Below are positions 9,098-19,880 of a stretch of DNA of 64,000 nt, one piece after another. The DNA is from Candidatus Nitrosocosmicus franklandus (GTDB lineage Archaea; Thermoproteota; Nitrososphaeria; Nitrososphaerales; Nitrososphaeraceae). The position numbers were made by a program, and so were the translations under genes. A model generated the notes under the pieces. The model was not told the origin of the DNA. It was given only the letters and a program-made list of their open reading frames with translations, and did no database searches. Position 1 is the stretch's first letter, and each line of letters starts with the position of its first letter. Where the stretch lies: assembly GCF_900696045.1 (NCBI RefSeq), contig NZ_LR216287.1:1116001-1180000 (forward strand). The letters are read 5' to 3'.

Positions 9098-10408
9098 TCA
9101 ACCTTGAGTCGAATTTGAATCTGTATCGAAAGTGGTCTGGTGTCTAGTGCTATCAAAAGAGGAATACGAAAGCCCTGAGTGAGCCTCAAGCCATACATAA
9201 AGGTCTGCGAAAACATAGTGTTCGATAGGTCCCAATCCGGTAGACCATTTTGATGAAGGAGAGAATAAACGACCAAGATTTGGATAGGTTATCACCGTAT
9301 GATCTGGATGATTTAATTCAGTAAGTCTTTGTTGTAATAAAAATGCTTGTTGAACTGGCGTCTGAGAATCATTTTCTCCGTTAAGTAGGAGAACATTTGT
9401 GGATTTGGATAGATTACCTATAATATTTAAATTTGGTTCCAAATTAGATATTGATTGCCACCACACAGGACATGGTCCAAGAAGATTGCATGTAAAAGAT
9501 GAATCGAAAGATGTAAGATTATCATATTTTTTCATCAATAAGGATCGAAGTTCTTTTTCAATGTCTATATAGGATTTGGTACCAAAATTCTTTTGTAAAG
9601 TATTAGTTATATCTTGGGTATTATTAGTACTTAGAATAGACGTAGGCACTAGGAACTTTGTTAGTAGAGGATATGTACTCAGATCTTTTATCGATATTAA
9701 TCCAGTGTTATTTTTGTCTAATACTTGTTTTGCATAGTCTAATGGCGAAGTTACTACTTGATAGTAGTACAAATCTTTAACTGGATTCTGAGCTAAAGTT
9801 CCCATAAGAATGACATTATTTACTACTGTCGAATTATCTATCGCAACTCTTGGAGCATATAGTGTACCTTCGCTATGACCAATTACACTTATACGTGTTG
9901 GATCTATTTCTGGCTGGTTTGTAAGAACATTCAAGGCTTTCTTGCTATCATTGATTAGATTATTGGCAGAGGTATTTATCCATACATCGGGATCCAAGAT
10001 TGTATTATTTGTACCAACACCTCTCTTATCATACCTAAGAACTCCAAAACCCCTTTCTGATAGATATTGAGCTATTTGCAAAAGTGGTGTGGGAGCTGAC
10101 GTTGTTTGATTAGAAGTATCAGGGCGTATGAATCCTACTGTCCCATTCTTATCAGTTACATCAGAACCTGGAATAAGAAGAACTCTGGGAAATGGACCTT
10201 CTCCAATTCCAGGCAGAGTTAATTGAGCATTAGTTTTAATTCCGTCGTCTAGATCTATTACTAAATCTCTATACTTTATGGCATCAATATATTGTTGAGC
10301 AAGTCACTTATCTTGTTGTTTAAGAATACTAGAAGATAAAAAGGACAGTGCTAAAACGGATATTAAAAACAAACCAACAGAATGATTGAAATATTGAGCA
10401 TTATTCAA
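9098..10408 (-). pseudogene. Secreted alpha/beta hydrolase, one nonsense codon
   Basis: From TTG 10408 the frame encodes a signal-peptide-like start (NHSVGLFLISVLALSFLSSS), then TGA at 10304-10306, then continues without further stops to 9098. The continuing part holds the hydrolase fold: RVLLIPGSD (oxyanion strand), GVLRYDKRG, the nucleophile elbow G-H-S-E-G, LLLNGENDSQTP (acid) and a C-terminal region. The next ATG (10081) lies inside the domain and would drop the signal and the oxyanion strand, so a working product is unlikely unless the TGA is an error. CGA to TGA would explain the lesion. Confidence 0.75.
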
Positions 10409-10675
10409 ATTTAATATTCATAACGTCGCAGATGTATTTGTATTTATAAGAGGTTTTACGTTAGTAAATTAAATATGTTATTGGATATTTGATTTTTGAT
10501 TCTTCAAATAGGTCATAAAAAAAATTAGGATGTAATATGAGAGTCTAATAACAAGAAGTCTAATATTTGGAGTTTAAATTCCTTAAAGTATAGATTTCAT
10601 GATCCCTAATGAACAGTGAATTTCCTATTTTGAACGTGTATTTTAGCGCTCAATATGTAATACGTTATTCTATAT

Positions 10676-10728
10676 ATAGTAACAGCTTAGGTTATTGAGG
10701 ATATAGTTCAAAGTTGAACCCAATCTAC
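10676..10728 (+). repeat. Dispersed element, type B
   Basis: TATAGTAACAGCTTAGG, TTGAGGATATAGTTCAA then AGTTGAACCCAATC; perfect TTCAA/TTGAA arms. It is the only feature I see in the 10409-10921 gap. Confidence 0.65.
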
Positions 10729-10921
10729 ACGTCATCAGACTAAAATAGTAGGAAAAAAGACGGCCATATTCTCCACAAAAACTCTAACGGTTTTCTTTCG
10801 TTCAGCCTTGCAAACATGTATTAATTTTAGAACTGATTATGTTTGTAAAAAACAATTAATCCATACTTTCACCCTAATCACTAACAATCATCTTTTTATA
10901 TAATTTTGTATTTTAAACAGA

Positions 10922-11868
10922 TTGGGTAGTATTGAAAAGACTACAATTGAACAACCCACCAGGAAAACAGAAGTAATCCACGGTATAGGAAACTTCTTGA
11001 AAGCCGGACTAAAATTTATGCAAGTGCCAAAACCCTCGATGCCGTAGCCGATAAATTTGGTCCTTCCATCCTGATTGAAAATGATTTCTATAAATCGAAT
11101 CTCATTGAACTAAAAAAGAGAAGAGGCATCATACGATATATATCAGACATTACAGAAGAAAATTTGCATTATTGTAAGGAAATGCTATTAATCGCTGATG
11201 AAATGCGTCATTTTGAAGGATTTTCAGGTGCCTTAGCTGTCAGTAATATCGAATATATGGGAACGCCCAATTTAAGAGAAAAGCAACTTTCCGAATTTCT
11301 AATTTATAGTAATGAAAAGGAAATTGTAGAACAACAACAAATTCTTTTTAATACACTATGGGAAAAAGCTATTCCAGCAAAACAAAGGATAAAGGAAATT
11401 GAATTGGGTATTAAGAGGGAATTTGCAGAAACAATCAGAGACCCAACTGAAATTCGAAAACTTTTTTCGAAATTATTAGAATCAGCGGAAAAAGATATTT
11501 TATCAATATCTACGCCAAATACGATCAAAAGGATTGAAAAACTTGGTATAATAAATCAAATAATCAAAGCAGCAAACCTCGGTATAAAGGTAAGGTTGCT
11601 CATAGATTCTCACACTTTTAATGAAAAAATAAATGATAAGTACGGTGGGGAACTTGCTCAAATCAAGTACCATAAACTCATTAAATCCCTGCAATCTTTT
11701 GTTATAAGTATGATAGTAGACGAATCATTATTACTAGTAATCGATATTAAAGATGAATCACAAGAAAATTTTGAAGATTCCATAGGTTTGGCAACTTTTA
11801 CAAATATACGTTCGACATTAGATATCTACTTGTCTTTATTCGAAAAAGGTTGGCATCAATCAGAGTAG
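10922..11868 (+). pseudogene. Stand-alone sensor module (kinase-sensor type), frameshifted near its 5' end
   Basis: A TATA box (TTTTTATATAAT, 10893-10904) points to a leaderless TTG start at 10922 (GSIEKTTIEQPTRKTEVIHG). Around 10985 the coding frame shifts, and the rest continues (KLLESRTKIYASAKTLDAVAD ... SLFEKGWHQSE) to 11868. The same module sits between the membrane part and the HisKA domain of the kinase at 15905-18952 (compare ELKDDSKNTITEAIGLVTY with IDIKDESQENFEDSIGLATF). Here it ends just where a kinase would begin. The fold may be PLD/TrmB-C-terminal-like; ligand unknown. One frameshift makes it non-functional as read. Confidence 0.65.
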
Positions 11869-12245
11869 GTAGAACATCATTAGGTTCAATCACATGTATC
11901 CAAAAGCTTGCCACCTTCATATAAGACATCATTTACTCGTACGTATGAAATCGGTTCAAGTATGAAAAACAATTTTTCAGACATTAGTGATCAGATAGAG
12001 TTGGACTCTAGACCTTGTTACCAGTACAGTAAGAAAACTAACTTTCTTAATTAAATTCTTTCAGGTAGAAAAAGTCGAGTTAGCATACACGTCAAGCATA
12101 ATAACATATTCCATGAATACAGTTACATGAATATATTGGTGAACATAACTTTTCCCAGCATATTTAGGGAAGGACAAAGTAATATCTTTGGATCATACTC
12201 CTGTCCCCTGTGTATATTATATCCTGTCAGAGATGATAAATTAAA
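11869..12245. other. Intergenic, nothing recognised
   Basis: No open frame of note. The final 45 bases resemble those upstream of the small protein at 5225 and belong to the duplicated unit. Confidence 0.5.
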
Positions 12246-12392
12246 ATGAGTCACGAGAATGAAATGTGTCACTATATGGAATGCAAAAACCAGGCAACAG
12301 GCTCAACGACAATAAGATTGCATGGATTTAAAATTACAATATGTAATTACGATAAACATAAGCAACACCCACTTAATCTGTATGACAATTGA
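12246..12392 (+). CDS. 48-aa Cys-rich small protein, shortened paralogue of 5225-5389
   Basis: ATG 12246 to TGA 12390-12392. The protein MSHENEMCHYMECKNQATG ... NLYDN matches the 54-aa copy, but the Trp codon TGG of that copy is TGA here, removing six residues, and the Cys of the second pair has moved (CNYDKH instead of YNCDKH). The metal-site hypothesis is therefore weaker for this copy. It may be a decaying duplicate. Confidence 0.5.
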   Translation: MSHENEMCHYMECKNQATGSTTIRLHGFKITICNYDKHKQHPLNLYDN

Positions 12393-12489
12393 TTGAAAGT
12401 AAGATATAAAATGACAGATATAGTTCCTGAGTAGTTTAATGTTTTCAGAATTAAAATGTATAGGATGTTCAGAATAAGCATACAAATGC

Positions 12490-12542
12490 TAAGGTGCTCG
12501 GCCGTGGGGTTCAAGTTCCGCGTAGTATAAGGGTGTGGTGAA
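12490..12542 (+). repeat. Dispersed element, type A with variant 5' half
   Basis: AAGGTGCTCGGCCGTGGGG, TTCAAGTTCCGCGTAGTATA, then GGGTGTGG. The 5' half GGTGCTC...CGTGG is the same variant as at 32386 and 48180. It is in the 12393-12741 gap before the methyltransferase. Confidence 0.7.
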
Positions 12543-12741
12543 TAATGTGAAATTTTCCAAGGGTTTATAGAAAGATCTCTATGACCATTTTATAGAAATG
12601 AATCTGTGTCTAAAGGTTCTGCATTAGTCGCTTTAATATAATTTTATAGATTGATTAACAGCAGTAGTTCGTCTCATAATCCATTAATTTTTCATTAAAT
12701 GATCCATTTTTATATACTATGTATTCGGAGCGAAATGATGA

Positions 12742-13605
12742 ATGTCAACTTTTGATCCCAATCAGTTTAAGGAAGGTTAACGTCAAGGCTGGAATAATGT
12801 AGCAGACGGATGGCTAAAGTGGTGGAATATAACCGAGATAGCAGGCAAAAGCCTCAGTAAACGGTTGATAGAACTTGCAGGGATAAAACAAGGTTCCAAA
12901 GTTCTTGATATAGCCACTGGTATAGGAGAACCATCTATAACAGCAGCACAACTAGTAGGGGAAAATGGACATGTGTTAGCTATAGATATATCTCCTCAAA
13001 TGCTAGCAGTTGCGAAGGAGAGGTCTATATCTTTAGGTCTACAAGATGTGATGGATTTCAGAGAAGGAGATGCAGAGACTATTAACCTGCCTTTTTCCAC
13101 AATTGATGCATCACTTTGTAGGTTTGGTCTTATGTTTTTACCCAACGTCAAAGCTGGATTATCAAACATTCACAAGTCATTGGCAAAGGATGGACGATTC
13201 GTCGCAGCAGTTTGGGCTTCTCCTGATAAGGTCCCTTTTATTTCATTCCCGCTTGAGATATTAATGAAGGAAACTAACAACCCGCCACCACCAATGAATG
13301 CGCCTGGTCCATTTAGTCTATCTGATGAAAAACTACTAGAAGAATATTTTAGCAAATCAGAATTTAAAGATGTTACTATTGAAAGACACACAATGATCTT
13401 TAACTTTAAGACAGCAGAGGAATTTACAAATTTTGTATGTGAAACAGCATCTCCAGTTCAAGTAATATTATCTGGTCAATCAGAAGGGAGAAGAAAAGAG
13501 ATTTTGAATGTAATAACTGAAGCCGCAGTAAATAACTATATGAACAAGAATTCAGATTCGATTAGTCTTAAGAATGAAGCTGTATGCATTGTAGGAACTA
13601 AATAA
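12742..13605 (+). pseudogene. Class I SAM-dependent methyltransferase, nonsense codon at position 13
   Basis: ATG 12742 starts MSTFDPNQFKEG, followed by TAA 12778-12780 and then RQGWNNVADGWLKWWNI, an N-terminal signature of this methyltransferase group, in the same frame. The SAM-binding motif is VLDIATGIGEPSIT, followed by LAIDISPQML, FREGDAE and the post-motif strand RFVAAVWASPDKVPF. If translation instead restarts inside (for example at codon 42, 12865) the SAM site would be kept but the N-terminal lid would be lost. CAA to TAA would restore the expected Gln. The acceptor molecule is unknown. Confidence 0.75.
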
Positions 13606-13694
13606 TAACAATTCACATATCAGAATAATTTATTAAAGAAATTAGTAAGAATTATAAAAAATATTCACCGGGAAAAGGCCTTTTAAAATTTAAG

Positions 13695-14066
13695 CTACTC
13701 TTTGCATACTCCAGGTTTTCCAGGGACTTCACCTACTGTTCCACCCTTGCATCCAACTACAACAAGTTCACCTACTTCAATATCTACTAAACTATCCTTA
13801 GGCGTGTTACCGTTTGAAAGTTGACTTTCTAGAACTAACATGCGGTTGTTGCTTGGGTTATCGAATACTATGATTTCATCTGGAAAACAATCTGTATAGA
13901 TTTTGGGATTACATCCAGTTTAATCAGGATCATTTGGCTTAGCTGCGAATATGTCGCTTGTAGGCAATATTGAACTCGTTAGCAATGCAAATGCGATTAC
14001 GATAGCAATTACTACATGTTCTTGTGTTTTCTTTTCAGAAAGTTGAGAGGTTATTTTGCTACTCAT
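13695..14066 (-). pseudogene. Secreted Cys-rich protein, one nonsense codon
   Basis: ATG 14066 opens a 124-codon frame with a signal peptide (HVVIAIVIAFALLTSSI), an in-frame TAA at codon 49 (13920-13922), and then TGCNPKIYTDCFPDEI ... GEVPGKPGVCKE. It is a paralogue of the intact gene at 47326-47706 (SGCNPETDTDCFPDD ... GEVPGKPGVCKE). CAA to TAA explains the lesion. It has a degenerate version of the shared promoter upstream. Confidence 0.8.
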
Positions 14067-14455
14067 ATCATAAATAAGGAACAAAAACTATTTTGAATTT
14101 GCCAACTAAATACAAGAGCCTTATATATTCGAATACAATTCTAATCAGTAATTATAGTAACATATCTTTTGATTTGGGTATTGACAGGTGTTATTCTGTT
14201 AATGTTTTTGTCTATAATTTTGAATAATTTGTTTGTAGAAAATAGGCTTCTAAGATCGCTTCTACTTCCAACAAAATGAACTTGATTCCCTCCGTAATAA
14301 TGAAGGTAGTAGAATCTTCTCTTTTATAATCCTAATATAGTAACAACGTATCTACTAGTATAACACACTATTAATTCTAATAATATTAGAATATAAGATT
14401 ATGAGCATATGTTAGTAATTAATAAATATTTTTTGTTGATCTTTTATAATTAGAT
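14067..14455. other. Intergenic with degenerate shared-promoter remnant
   Basis: Bases 14087-14155 (GAATTTGCCAACTAAATAC, then TATATATTCGAATACAATTC) resemble the palindromic promoter at 2229 and 50671 but with a damaged right arm. The rest is AT-rich with nothing else recognised. Confidence 0.45.
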
Positions 14456-15175
14456 ATGATTGATATTAAATATATAATTTTAAGCAAAGTGAATTCTTGG
14501 AATAAAGAATTCTCAAATAGCAATAACAAAAAGTCTAAAGATAATAATAAATTTTCAAAAAGAACAATTCATTTGTCATTATTTATTACAACAATGAGTT
14601 TGATCATGTTATTGGTATTTCCGATATCCACTGCATTATCAATTACAGATAAAGAAAGATATGATTCAGGATACCAGTATGGCTGTAATGACGCTAAGAT
14701 ACCTGGTATTTTAGATGACTATATAAAACAACTAGCTAAGGAACCTAGCAGTCATACTAAAGCATTTATGCAAGGCTATGATGACGGATTAAATGATTGT
14801 TCTAAAAAGATCACTTCTAGTGATATCAATCCCAAGTATTTGACTGATGAAGATAGTTTCATAGTGCAAATAACTCTAGTCGATGATTTAAATATCGATA
14901 TAGATAGTATTTTTTATGATCTTGTTAACATATACATACATGAATATCCAGACTACGGACGATTTAACATGGACTTGGGTGGAGCATTGTACAGCGATAG
15001 TTCTGACGGTGAATACACCTTCCAAATTAGAATACCTGCTGGTTTAATAGAAACAGATGAGATATTTCATGTATGCATAGAAGATTCTGAAGATCAAAAA
15101 AATGGTCAAGTATTTTGCTATGAAATGACAAATAGTCCACAAAAGAAACCAGAAAGGATAATAATAAGAGTATGA
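14456..15175 (+). CDS. Exported protein with YxxGYxxGxxDA motifs
   Basis: 239 aa. A hydrophobic segment at about residues 38-62 (HLSLFITTMSLIMLLVFPIS) is preceded by a long charged lead, so it is exported or membrane-anchored. Just after it are two related motifs, YDSGYQYGCNDAK and AFMQGYDDGLNDC, each with one Cys, a pattern also visible in the gene at 29964-30248 (IEGCKQGWYDHDHC, FYSGYFAGWKKGHC). The C-terminal part looks like a beta-rich domain. Function unknown. Confidence 0.7.
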   Translation: MIDIKYIILSKVNSWNKEFSNSNNKKSKDNNKFSKRTIHLSLFITTMSLIMLLVFPISTALSITDKERYDSGYQYGCNDAKIPGILDDYIKQLAKEPSSHTKAFMQGYDDGLNDCSKKITSSDINPKYLTDEDSFIVQITLVDDLNIDIDSIFYDLVNIYIHEYPDYGRFNMDLGGALYSDSSDGEYTFQIRIPAGLIETDEIFHVCIEDSEDQKNGQVFCYEMTNSPQKKPERIIIRV

Positions 15176-15904
15176 TGTCTGATTTTTCTAAAAATATAAT
15201 AATATTTTATTTTCGAGACATATCATGCTTGCTACATAAGAAAATCACAGTTTTGCGGGTCATCATTATTAAATTGAATTTCTCTATTCTTATTTTCTGT
15301 TGTATTCCTGCTAGTTCTTCACATCTTTAAGAAAACCAACTCCATCATTTTGAATCAACATCTTTTGCTAATAACGCTTAAGCAACTATTTACTAAGATA
15401 AATATGAACATACATCTCACATTACAACCAAAGACATGAAAATTAACTTATCACATACACAAATTTTAATAAAACAACAAAAGAAAAGATAATTTACATC
15501 ACAAATTTAATGTATTTTTGAATCAATCAAAAGATAATCCTGACAAAAATAACGGTTAAAAATAATATCAATCAAGAATATTATTTTCAATTGATGAAAA
15601 GAGAAAAACAACCAATTTTGAGGTTAAACCTAGTAGCCACCCCATCAGAAAAATCAGCAATGTGAACAAACCTAAAGAGAATGTTGCCTGCTAGAATTCT
15701 TATTTCAAATCGTATAGACCCATTGTCAATCACCAAAACTAATCTACAAGATCCCCCGATAAAATAGAAAATGTTTGATTAGAGCATAGAATTTGGACAA
15801 ATTGATATTTTTATTAGCATTTTTTTCATGATTTTGGGTCCTAACCCAATAATCAAAAATTAAAATGGTAAAGGTCTAATATAACCTTCTTCTTAGCACG
15901 GCTA
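15176..15904. other. Intergenic before the large kinase
   Basis: 730 AT-rich bases without a supported gene. Near the right end are an inverted repeat at 15834-15849 (TTGGGT, loop CCTA, ACCCAA) and a TATA-like AATATAACC at 15878-15886. Together they look like the operator and promoter of the kinase operon. Confidence 0.5.
15834..15849. promoter_or_regulatory. Inverted repeat upstream of kinase operon
   Basis: TTGGGT-CCTA-ACCCAA, 30-35 bp upstream of the TATA-like box at 15878-15886. The position suits an activator or autoregulatory site. No regulator is implied by the sequence. Confidence 0.4.
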
Positions 15905-18900
15905 TTGGACCCGGAGACGATCAATCCCATAAACAAACTTCTTGAAAACACCAAGCTTCCGATAGCTATGGGAATATCGATAATAATAACAGTAATCGTC
16001 GATCTGTTAATGACCCGCCAATTATTGGATTATAATCACATAACCGGAAATATTATGATGATCATTACCATAGTCATTTGCTATGGCATCGGATCTTTCA
16101 TTCTCCTTAGCTACGCTCACAGGGTAAGTAGAGAACTGAGGAGTAGATCTCGCCTAGGCAATCTAATGCACTGGACTGTAATTATTACGCAGTTTGGAAT
16201 TTTGATAACTCTGATATTTATGTTATTTATTGGTAATTCTAGCTATATCCTATCCAAATCGATATTTGCAGCCAGTTCGTTACTGGCTACAGTAATTATG
16301 ATCATAATCTCTTTTAAATTTTTTTCATGGTATAGATCTAGCATGTCTAAGAGTCCCATCGTCCTATTCTATGCCCTAGCTGCATTGACCCTAGCATGTT
16401 CTATTTTTGAAGATGCAAGTACAAAATTACTAATGGTTCAGATCATCTACGAAGAGCCCAGGGCAGAGGGCCAAGTTATTGGATCATCATTTCAATACAA
16501 AGGATCAGAGAAATATGACGGGCAAATTGTATTTGTCGATTCGAAACCAGATGAAACGGCTCTCTTTGTGATCCCGCAGTCGAACCTGGAATTGTATAAC
16601 TACCTTAATTCAATAATTCTCCCAGTGGGGTTTATATTTAGATGGATAGCTTCTTCAATGCTACTTCGGAATATTTACAAGAAAATTAGCACTTTACCAA
16701 TATCTTTTTGGATCATACTATCACTACCACTTGTACTCTATTTGATTGGAAAGATGCCGGGTTTCTTTTCAGGTGAAAGTCTTTCTGGAGTTGACGAAGC
16801 ATATCGATACTATTTTCGCATATTATTCAGAGTAGGTACTATTGCTGGAAACATTCTATTTGGTCTGGCATTTTTCATCGTTGCAAAGAAATTGAAATCA
16901 TCAAGAGTTAGAGATTATCTTATCTTAGCTGGTCTTGGCGATACAATAGTTGGGATCGCTCTTTCTACCTCAGCAATAGAACCAAGTTTTGGTGTTGCTG
17001 CACATTCATTGGTCCTTCTTTCTACATATCTATTTACACTTGGTCTTTATTCCTCGGCTATTACAATTTCACAGGAAATTAAATTAAGACAGTCAATAAG
17101 AGACTCTGCTATCGAAGAGTCAAAACTACTAGTTGGTATAGGGTCGGCACAAATGGTACAAGAAATAGAAAAAAAAGTCCTTTCAGTAGTCGAAAAGAAA
17201 AAAGCAGAACTGGCCAGGAGTACGGGATTGCAACCGTCCTTCACAGAACTAGAAACAAAAGAGTATCTAAATACAGTACTTAAAGAGATAAAAATAATTC
17301 AAAATATTGAAGATATAATTTCAAAAAGCAAAAATATCCTATCGCACTCTAGAGAATTCATTTTGTGTACTAGACCTTCTGGATTGAGATTAGCTTATAA
17401 TAATTATTTTGAAATCTATCAGCAGATTTGCGGAAATGCAAAAATTCGCCAACACAGGGGAATCAGGATTATCACATCTATTGCAGACAATAACGATATA
17501 GAGATAGTAAGCAAGTTCTTAGAACTAGGAATTAGTATCAGACATGTAAAAAATCTTCCTCCTATCAACTTTGCGGTTTCAGATAAGGAAATGATTGCAA
17601 CAATACAAAAAACAGAGGGTGGGCAAATCCATCAAAATCTTCTTACAACCAATGAACCAGCATATATCGAGCATTTTCATTCAATCTTTATTGAATTATG
17701 GGAAAATGGCATTGACATCAAAAATAGGATTCACGATATCGAATCTGGAGTAGATAATGGAGGGATAGAAATCATTCAGAACCCTAAAACATTCGAGAAA
17801 TTATTCTACAGCCTCATTACATCAGCGAAGGGAGATATTGTCGGAATCTTTTCAACACCAAATGCTTTTAGACGTCATAAATTTGCCGGGACGTTTGATA
17901 TCGTAAAAGAAAGACTAGAAACTACCCCCTTAAATGTAAGAATTCTGGTCCCAGAGGATGAATTGATTTATCAGACTATAAACGAATTTGAAGATGAAGG
18001 AATTTCAGACAGAATCAAAATTAGACTCATGGAGCCCAGTATGCAAACCAAAGTATCAGTAGTAGTGATTGACAGGAAATATTCACTTGCAGTAGAACTA
18101 AAAGACGATTCTAAGAATACTATAACTGAGGCCATCGGATTAGTAACGTATTCTGACAGCAAATCAACCGTACTATCCTATTATTCGATTTTTGAAAGCT
18201 TATGGAGACAAACAGAGTTGTACAAACAATTGCAATTAAACGAGAGAATGCATAAGGAATTTATCAATACAGCCGCTCATGAATTGAGGACACCGATTCA
18301 ACCGATCCTCGGGGTGATAGATATACTAAAAAATAGCACGTCAAGTTCTGAGGAAAAGGGGCTCGTTGAAGTCGTCAGCCGTAACGCTAGAAGGTTGAAA
18401 AAACTGGCAGAAGACATACTCGATGTAACCAAAATGGAAGGATACCATTTAAACCTAAATAAAGAAACATTTAGAATTAGTGATGTAATATTAGAGAATA
18501 TTCACAATTATGAATCAAATTTTGAAAAAGGTAATTATGAAATTAAATACGATGAAGTGAACGACGTACAAATTTTTGCACACAAGGACGGAATTAGTCG
18601 AGTTATTTCCAATTTGATAAACAACTCAATAAAGTTTTTACCACGTGAGAGAGGATTCATCCTGATTACTACTAAACTAACGAAGAACCAAATTAATGAA
18701 AAGTCATATGAGATGATAGAAGTGAGCATAACAGACAACGGGAGTGGAATAGATAGCGAGATGTTTTCCAAGCTATTTACAAAGTTTGCAACTAAATCAT
18801 TTCATGGTATTGGCCTTGGATTATATATTTCAAAAAGCATAATTGAGGCACATGGTGGTAGGATTTGGGCCAAAAATAACAGTGTGAGACAAGGCGCTAC

Positions 18901-18952
18901 TTTTTCATTTGTTATACCCCTGGACAATTTTGATCAGAGTGACGACAAATAA
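15905..18952 (+). CDS. Membrane histidine kinase with internal sensor module
   Basis: 1015 aa, TTG start chosen because the TATA-like box at 15878 predicts transcription from about here. The first 390 residues hold about nine to ten hydrophobic segments. Residues about 395-480 are helical linker. About 480-770 is the sensor module also found alone at 10922, 39803 and 55630. The HisKA box follows (FINTAAHELRTPIQP, phospho-acceptor His792), then the HATPase domain with N box NLINNSIKF, G1 DNGSGID and G2 GIGLGLYISKSIIEAHGG. It autophosphorylates in response to an unknown signal and most likely passes phosphate to the receiver protein encoded 18 bp downstream. Confidence 0.9.
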   Translation: MDPETINPINKLLENTKLPIAMGISIIITVIVDLLMTRQLLDYNHITGNIMMIITIVICYGIGSFILLSYAHRVSRELRSRSRLGNLMHWTVIITQFGILITLIFMLFIGNSSYILSKSIFAASSLLATVIMIIISFKFFSWYRSSMSKSPIVLFYALAALTLACSIFEDASTKLLMVQIIYEEPRAEGQVIGSSFQYKGSEKYDGQIVFVDSKPDETALFVIPQSNLELYNYLNSIILPVGFIFRWIASSMLLRNIYKKISTLPISFWIILSLPLVLYLIGKMPGFFSGESLSGVDEAYRYYFRILFRVGTIAGNILFGLAFFIVAKKLKSSRVRDYLILAGLGDTIVGIALSTSAIEPSFGVAAHSLVLLSTYLFTLGLYSSAITISQEIKLRQSIRDSAIEESKLLVGIGSAQMVQEIEKKVLSVVEKKKAELARSTGLQPSFTELETKEYLNTVLKEIKIIQNIEDIISKSKNILSHSREFILCTRPSGLRLAYNNYFEIYQQICGNAKIRQHRGIRIITSIADNNDIEIVSKFLELGISIRHVKNLPPINFAVSDKEMIATIQKTEGGQIHQNLLTTNEPAYIEHFHSIFIELWENGIDIKNRIHDIESGVDNGGIEIIQNPKTFEKLFYSLITSAKGDIVGIFSTPNAFRRHKFAGTFDIVKERLETTPLNVRILVPEDELIYQTINEFEDEGISDRIKIRLMEPSMQTKVSVVVIDRKYSLAVELKDDSKNTITEAIGLVTYSDSKSTVLSYYSIFESLWRQTELYKQLQLNERMHKEFINTAAHELRTPIQPILGVIDILKNSTSSSEEKGLVEVVSRNARRLKKLAEDILDVTKMEGYHLNLNKETFRISDVILENIHNYESNFEKGNYEIKYDEVNDVQIFAHKDGISRVISNLINNSIKFLPRERGFILITTKLTKNQINEKSYEMIEVSITDNGSGIDSEMFSKLFTKFATKSFHGIGLGLYISKSIIEAHGGRIWAKNNSVRQGATFSFVIPLDNFDQSDDK

Positions 18953-18970
18953 ACACAGTATGGCGGGATC

Positions 18971-19345
18971 ATGACTATAAGAAAAATACTAATAATTGAT
19001 GACGAATCCGACATCGCTTTTGTATTTAAGATAATTCTTGAGGAAAAAGGTTTTGTTGCAAACGTCTATAACGATCCATTTATTGCGCTTTCAGGATATA
19101 AACCATGTTATTATGCTTTAGTAATGATTGATCTAAGGTTGCCTGGAATGACTGGTTTTGAGTTATATAATCAACTCAGGAAGATTGACAACATAACCAA
19201 GATATGCTTTTTGACTTCTAGTGAGCAGTTTCACAAGCAATATCGTAGCAATGAATTTCAAGATTTTGACCCAAACCTTTTCATTCAAAAACCAGTCGAG
19301 ATTACAGTGTTGATAGATAAGATAACCAAAATTATTGAAATGTGA
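18971..19345 (+). CDS. Single-domain response regulator (receiver)
   Basis: 124 aa, almost exactly one REC domain: the acidic pair D10-D11, phospho-acceptor Asp54 in MIDLRLPGMTG, Thr82 in FLTSS and Lys107 in IQKPV are all present. There is no output domain, so it acts by protein contact, as a phosphorelay step or through another partner. The gene begins 18 bp after the kinase stop, so they form an operon. Confidence 0.9.
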   Translation: MTIRKILIIDDESDIAFVFKIILEEKGFVANVYNDPFIALSGYKPCYYALVMIDLRLPGMTGFELYNQLRKIDNITKICFLTSSEQFHKQYRSNEFQDFDPNLFIQKPVEITVLIDKITKIIEM

Positions 19346-19548
19346 TCTACAGATACGATTATCCACTCGAATTCCTTGATCAGGTCGCAATTCTAACTTT
19401 AATAAAGGCAGGTACAGAATTGGATTTCAATATAAAGTGTTTCCCAAACCTTGTTAGCATTCTACTTAACATAGCAAACACCTGTCGTAATTATCACTTC
19501 ACTGTATTATAATTCCAATAATACTTGCTAATCTACGTATGACGTTTT

Positions 19549-19606
19549 ATAATTGTCTGGGGGTGTGGAGATTAAATTCCTCCTGGTAGTGAAGTTCTAC
19601 TACATT
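19549..19606 (+). repeat. Dispersed element, type A
   Basis: TATAATTGTCTGGGGGTG, TGGAGATTAAATTCCTCC, TGGTAGTGAAGTTCTACTAC. It is the only structured feature I see in the 19346-19880 gap. Confidence 0.75.
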
Positions 19607-19880
19607 CTCACAATAACAAGATAGTGCACATGAAGTAAAATTAAGAAGCTATACCCTAATAGTTCCCAAAAGATATCAGCTCATCAATGTACACAATTTC
19701 GTACAATTAATTGAAATGAAAAATAGAAAACTTGTCTCTAATTTTTTTCTTCTTTATTTCATAAAAATTTGTAAGAAACTATTGCGATTGATTAAAAGAA
19801 TCTTGATATGTACATTCTTGCTCTTAACCATAGATAAAGCCTTTTAAATTTGGATAATAATACCAACACTACACAAAACA

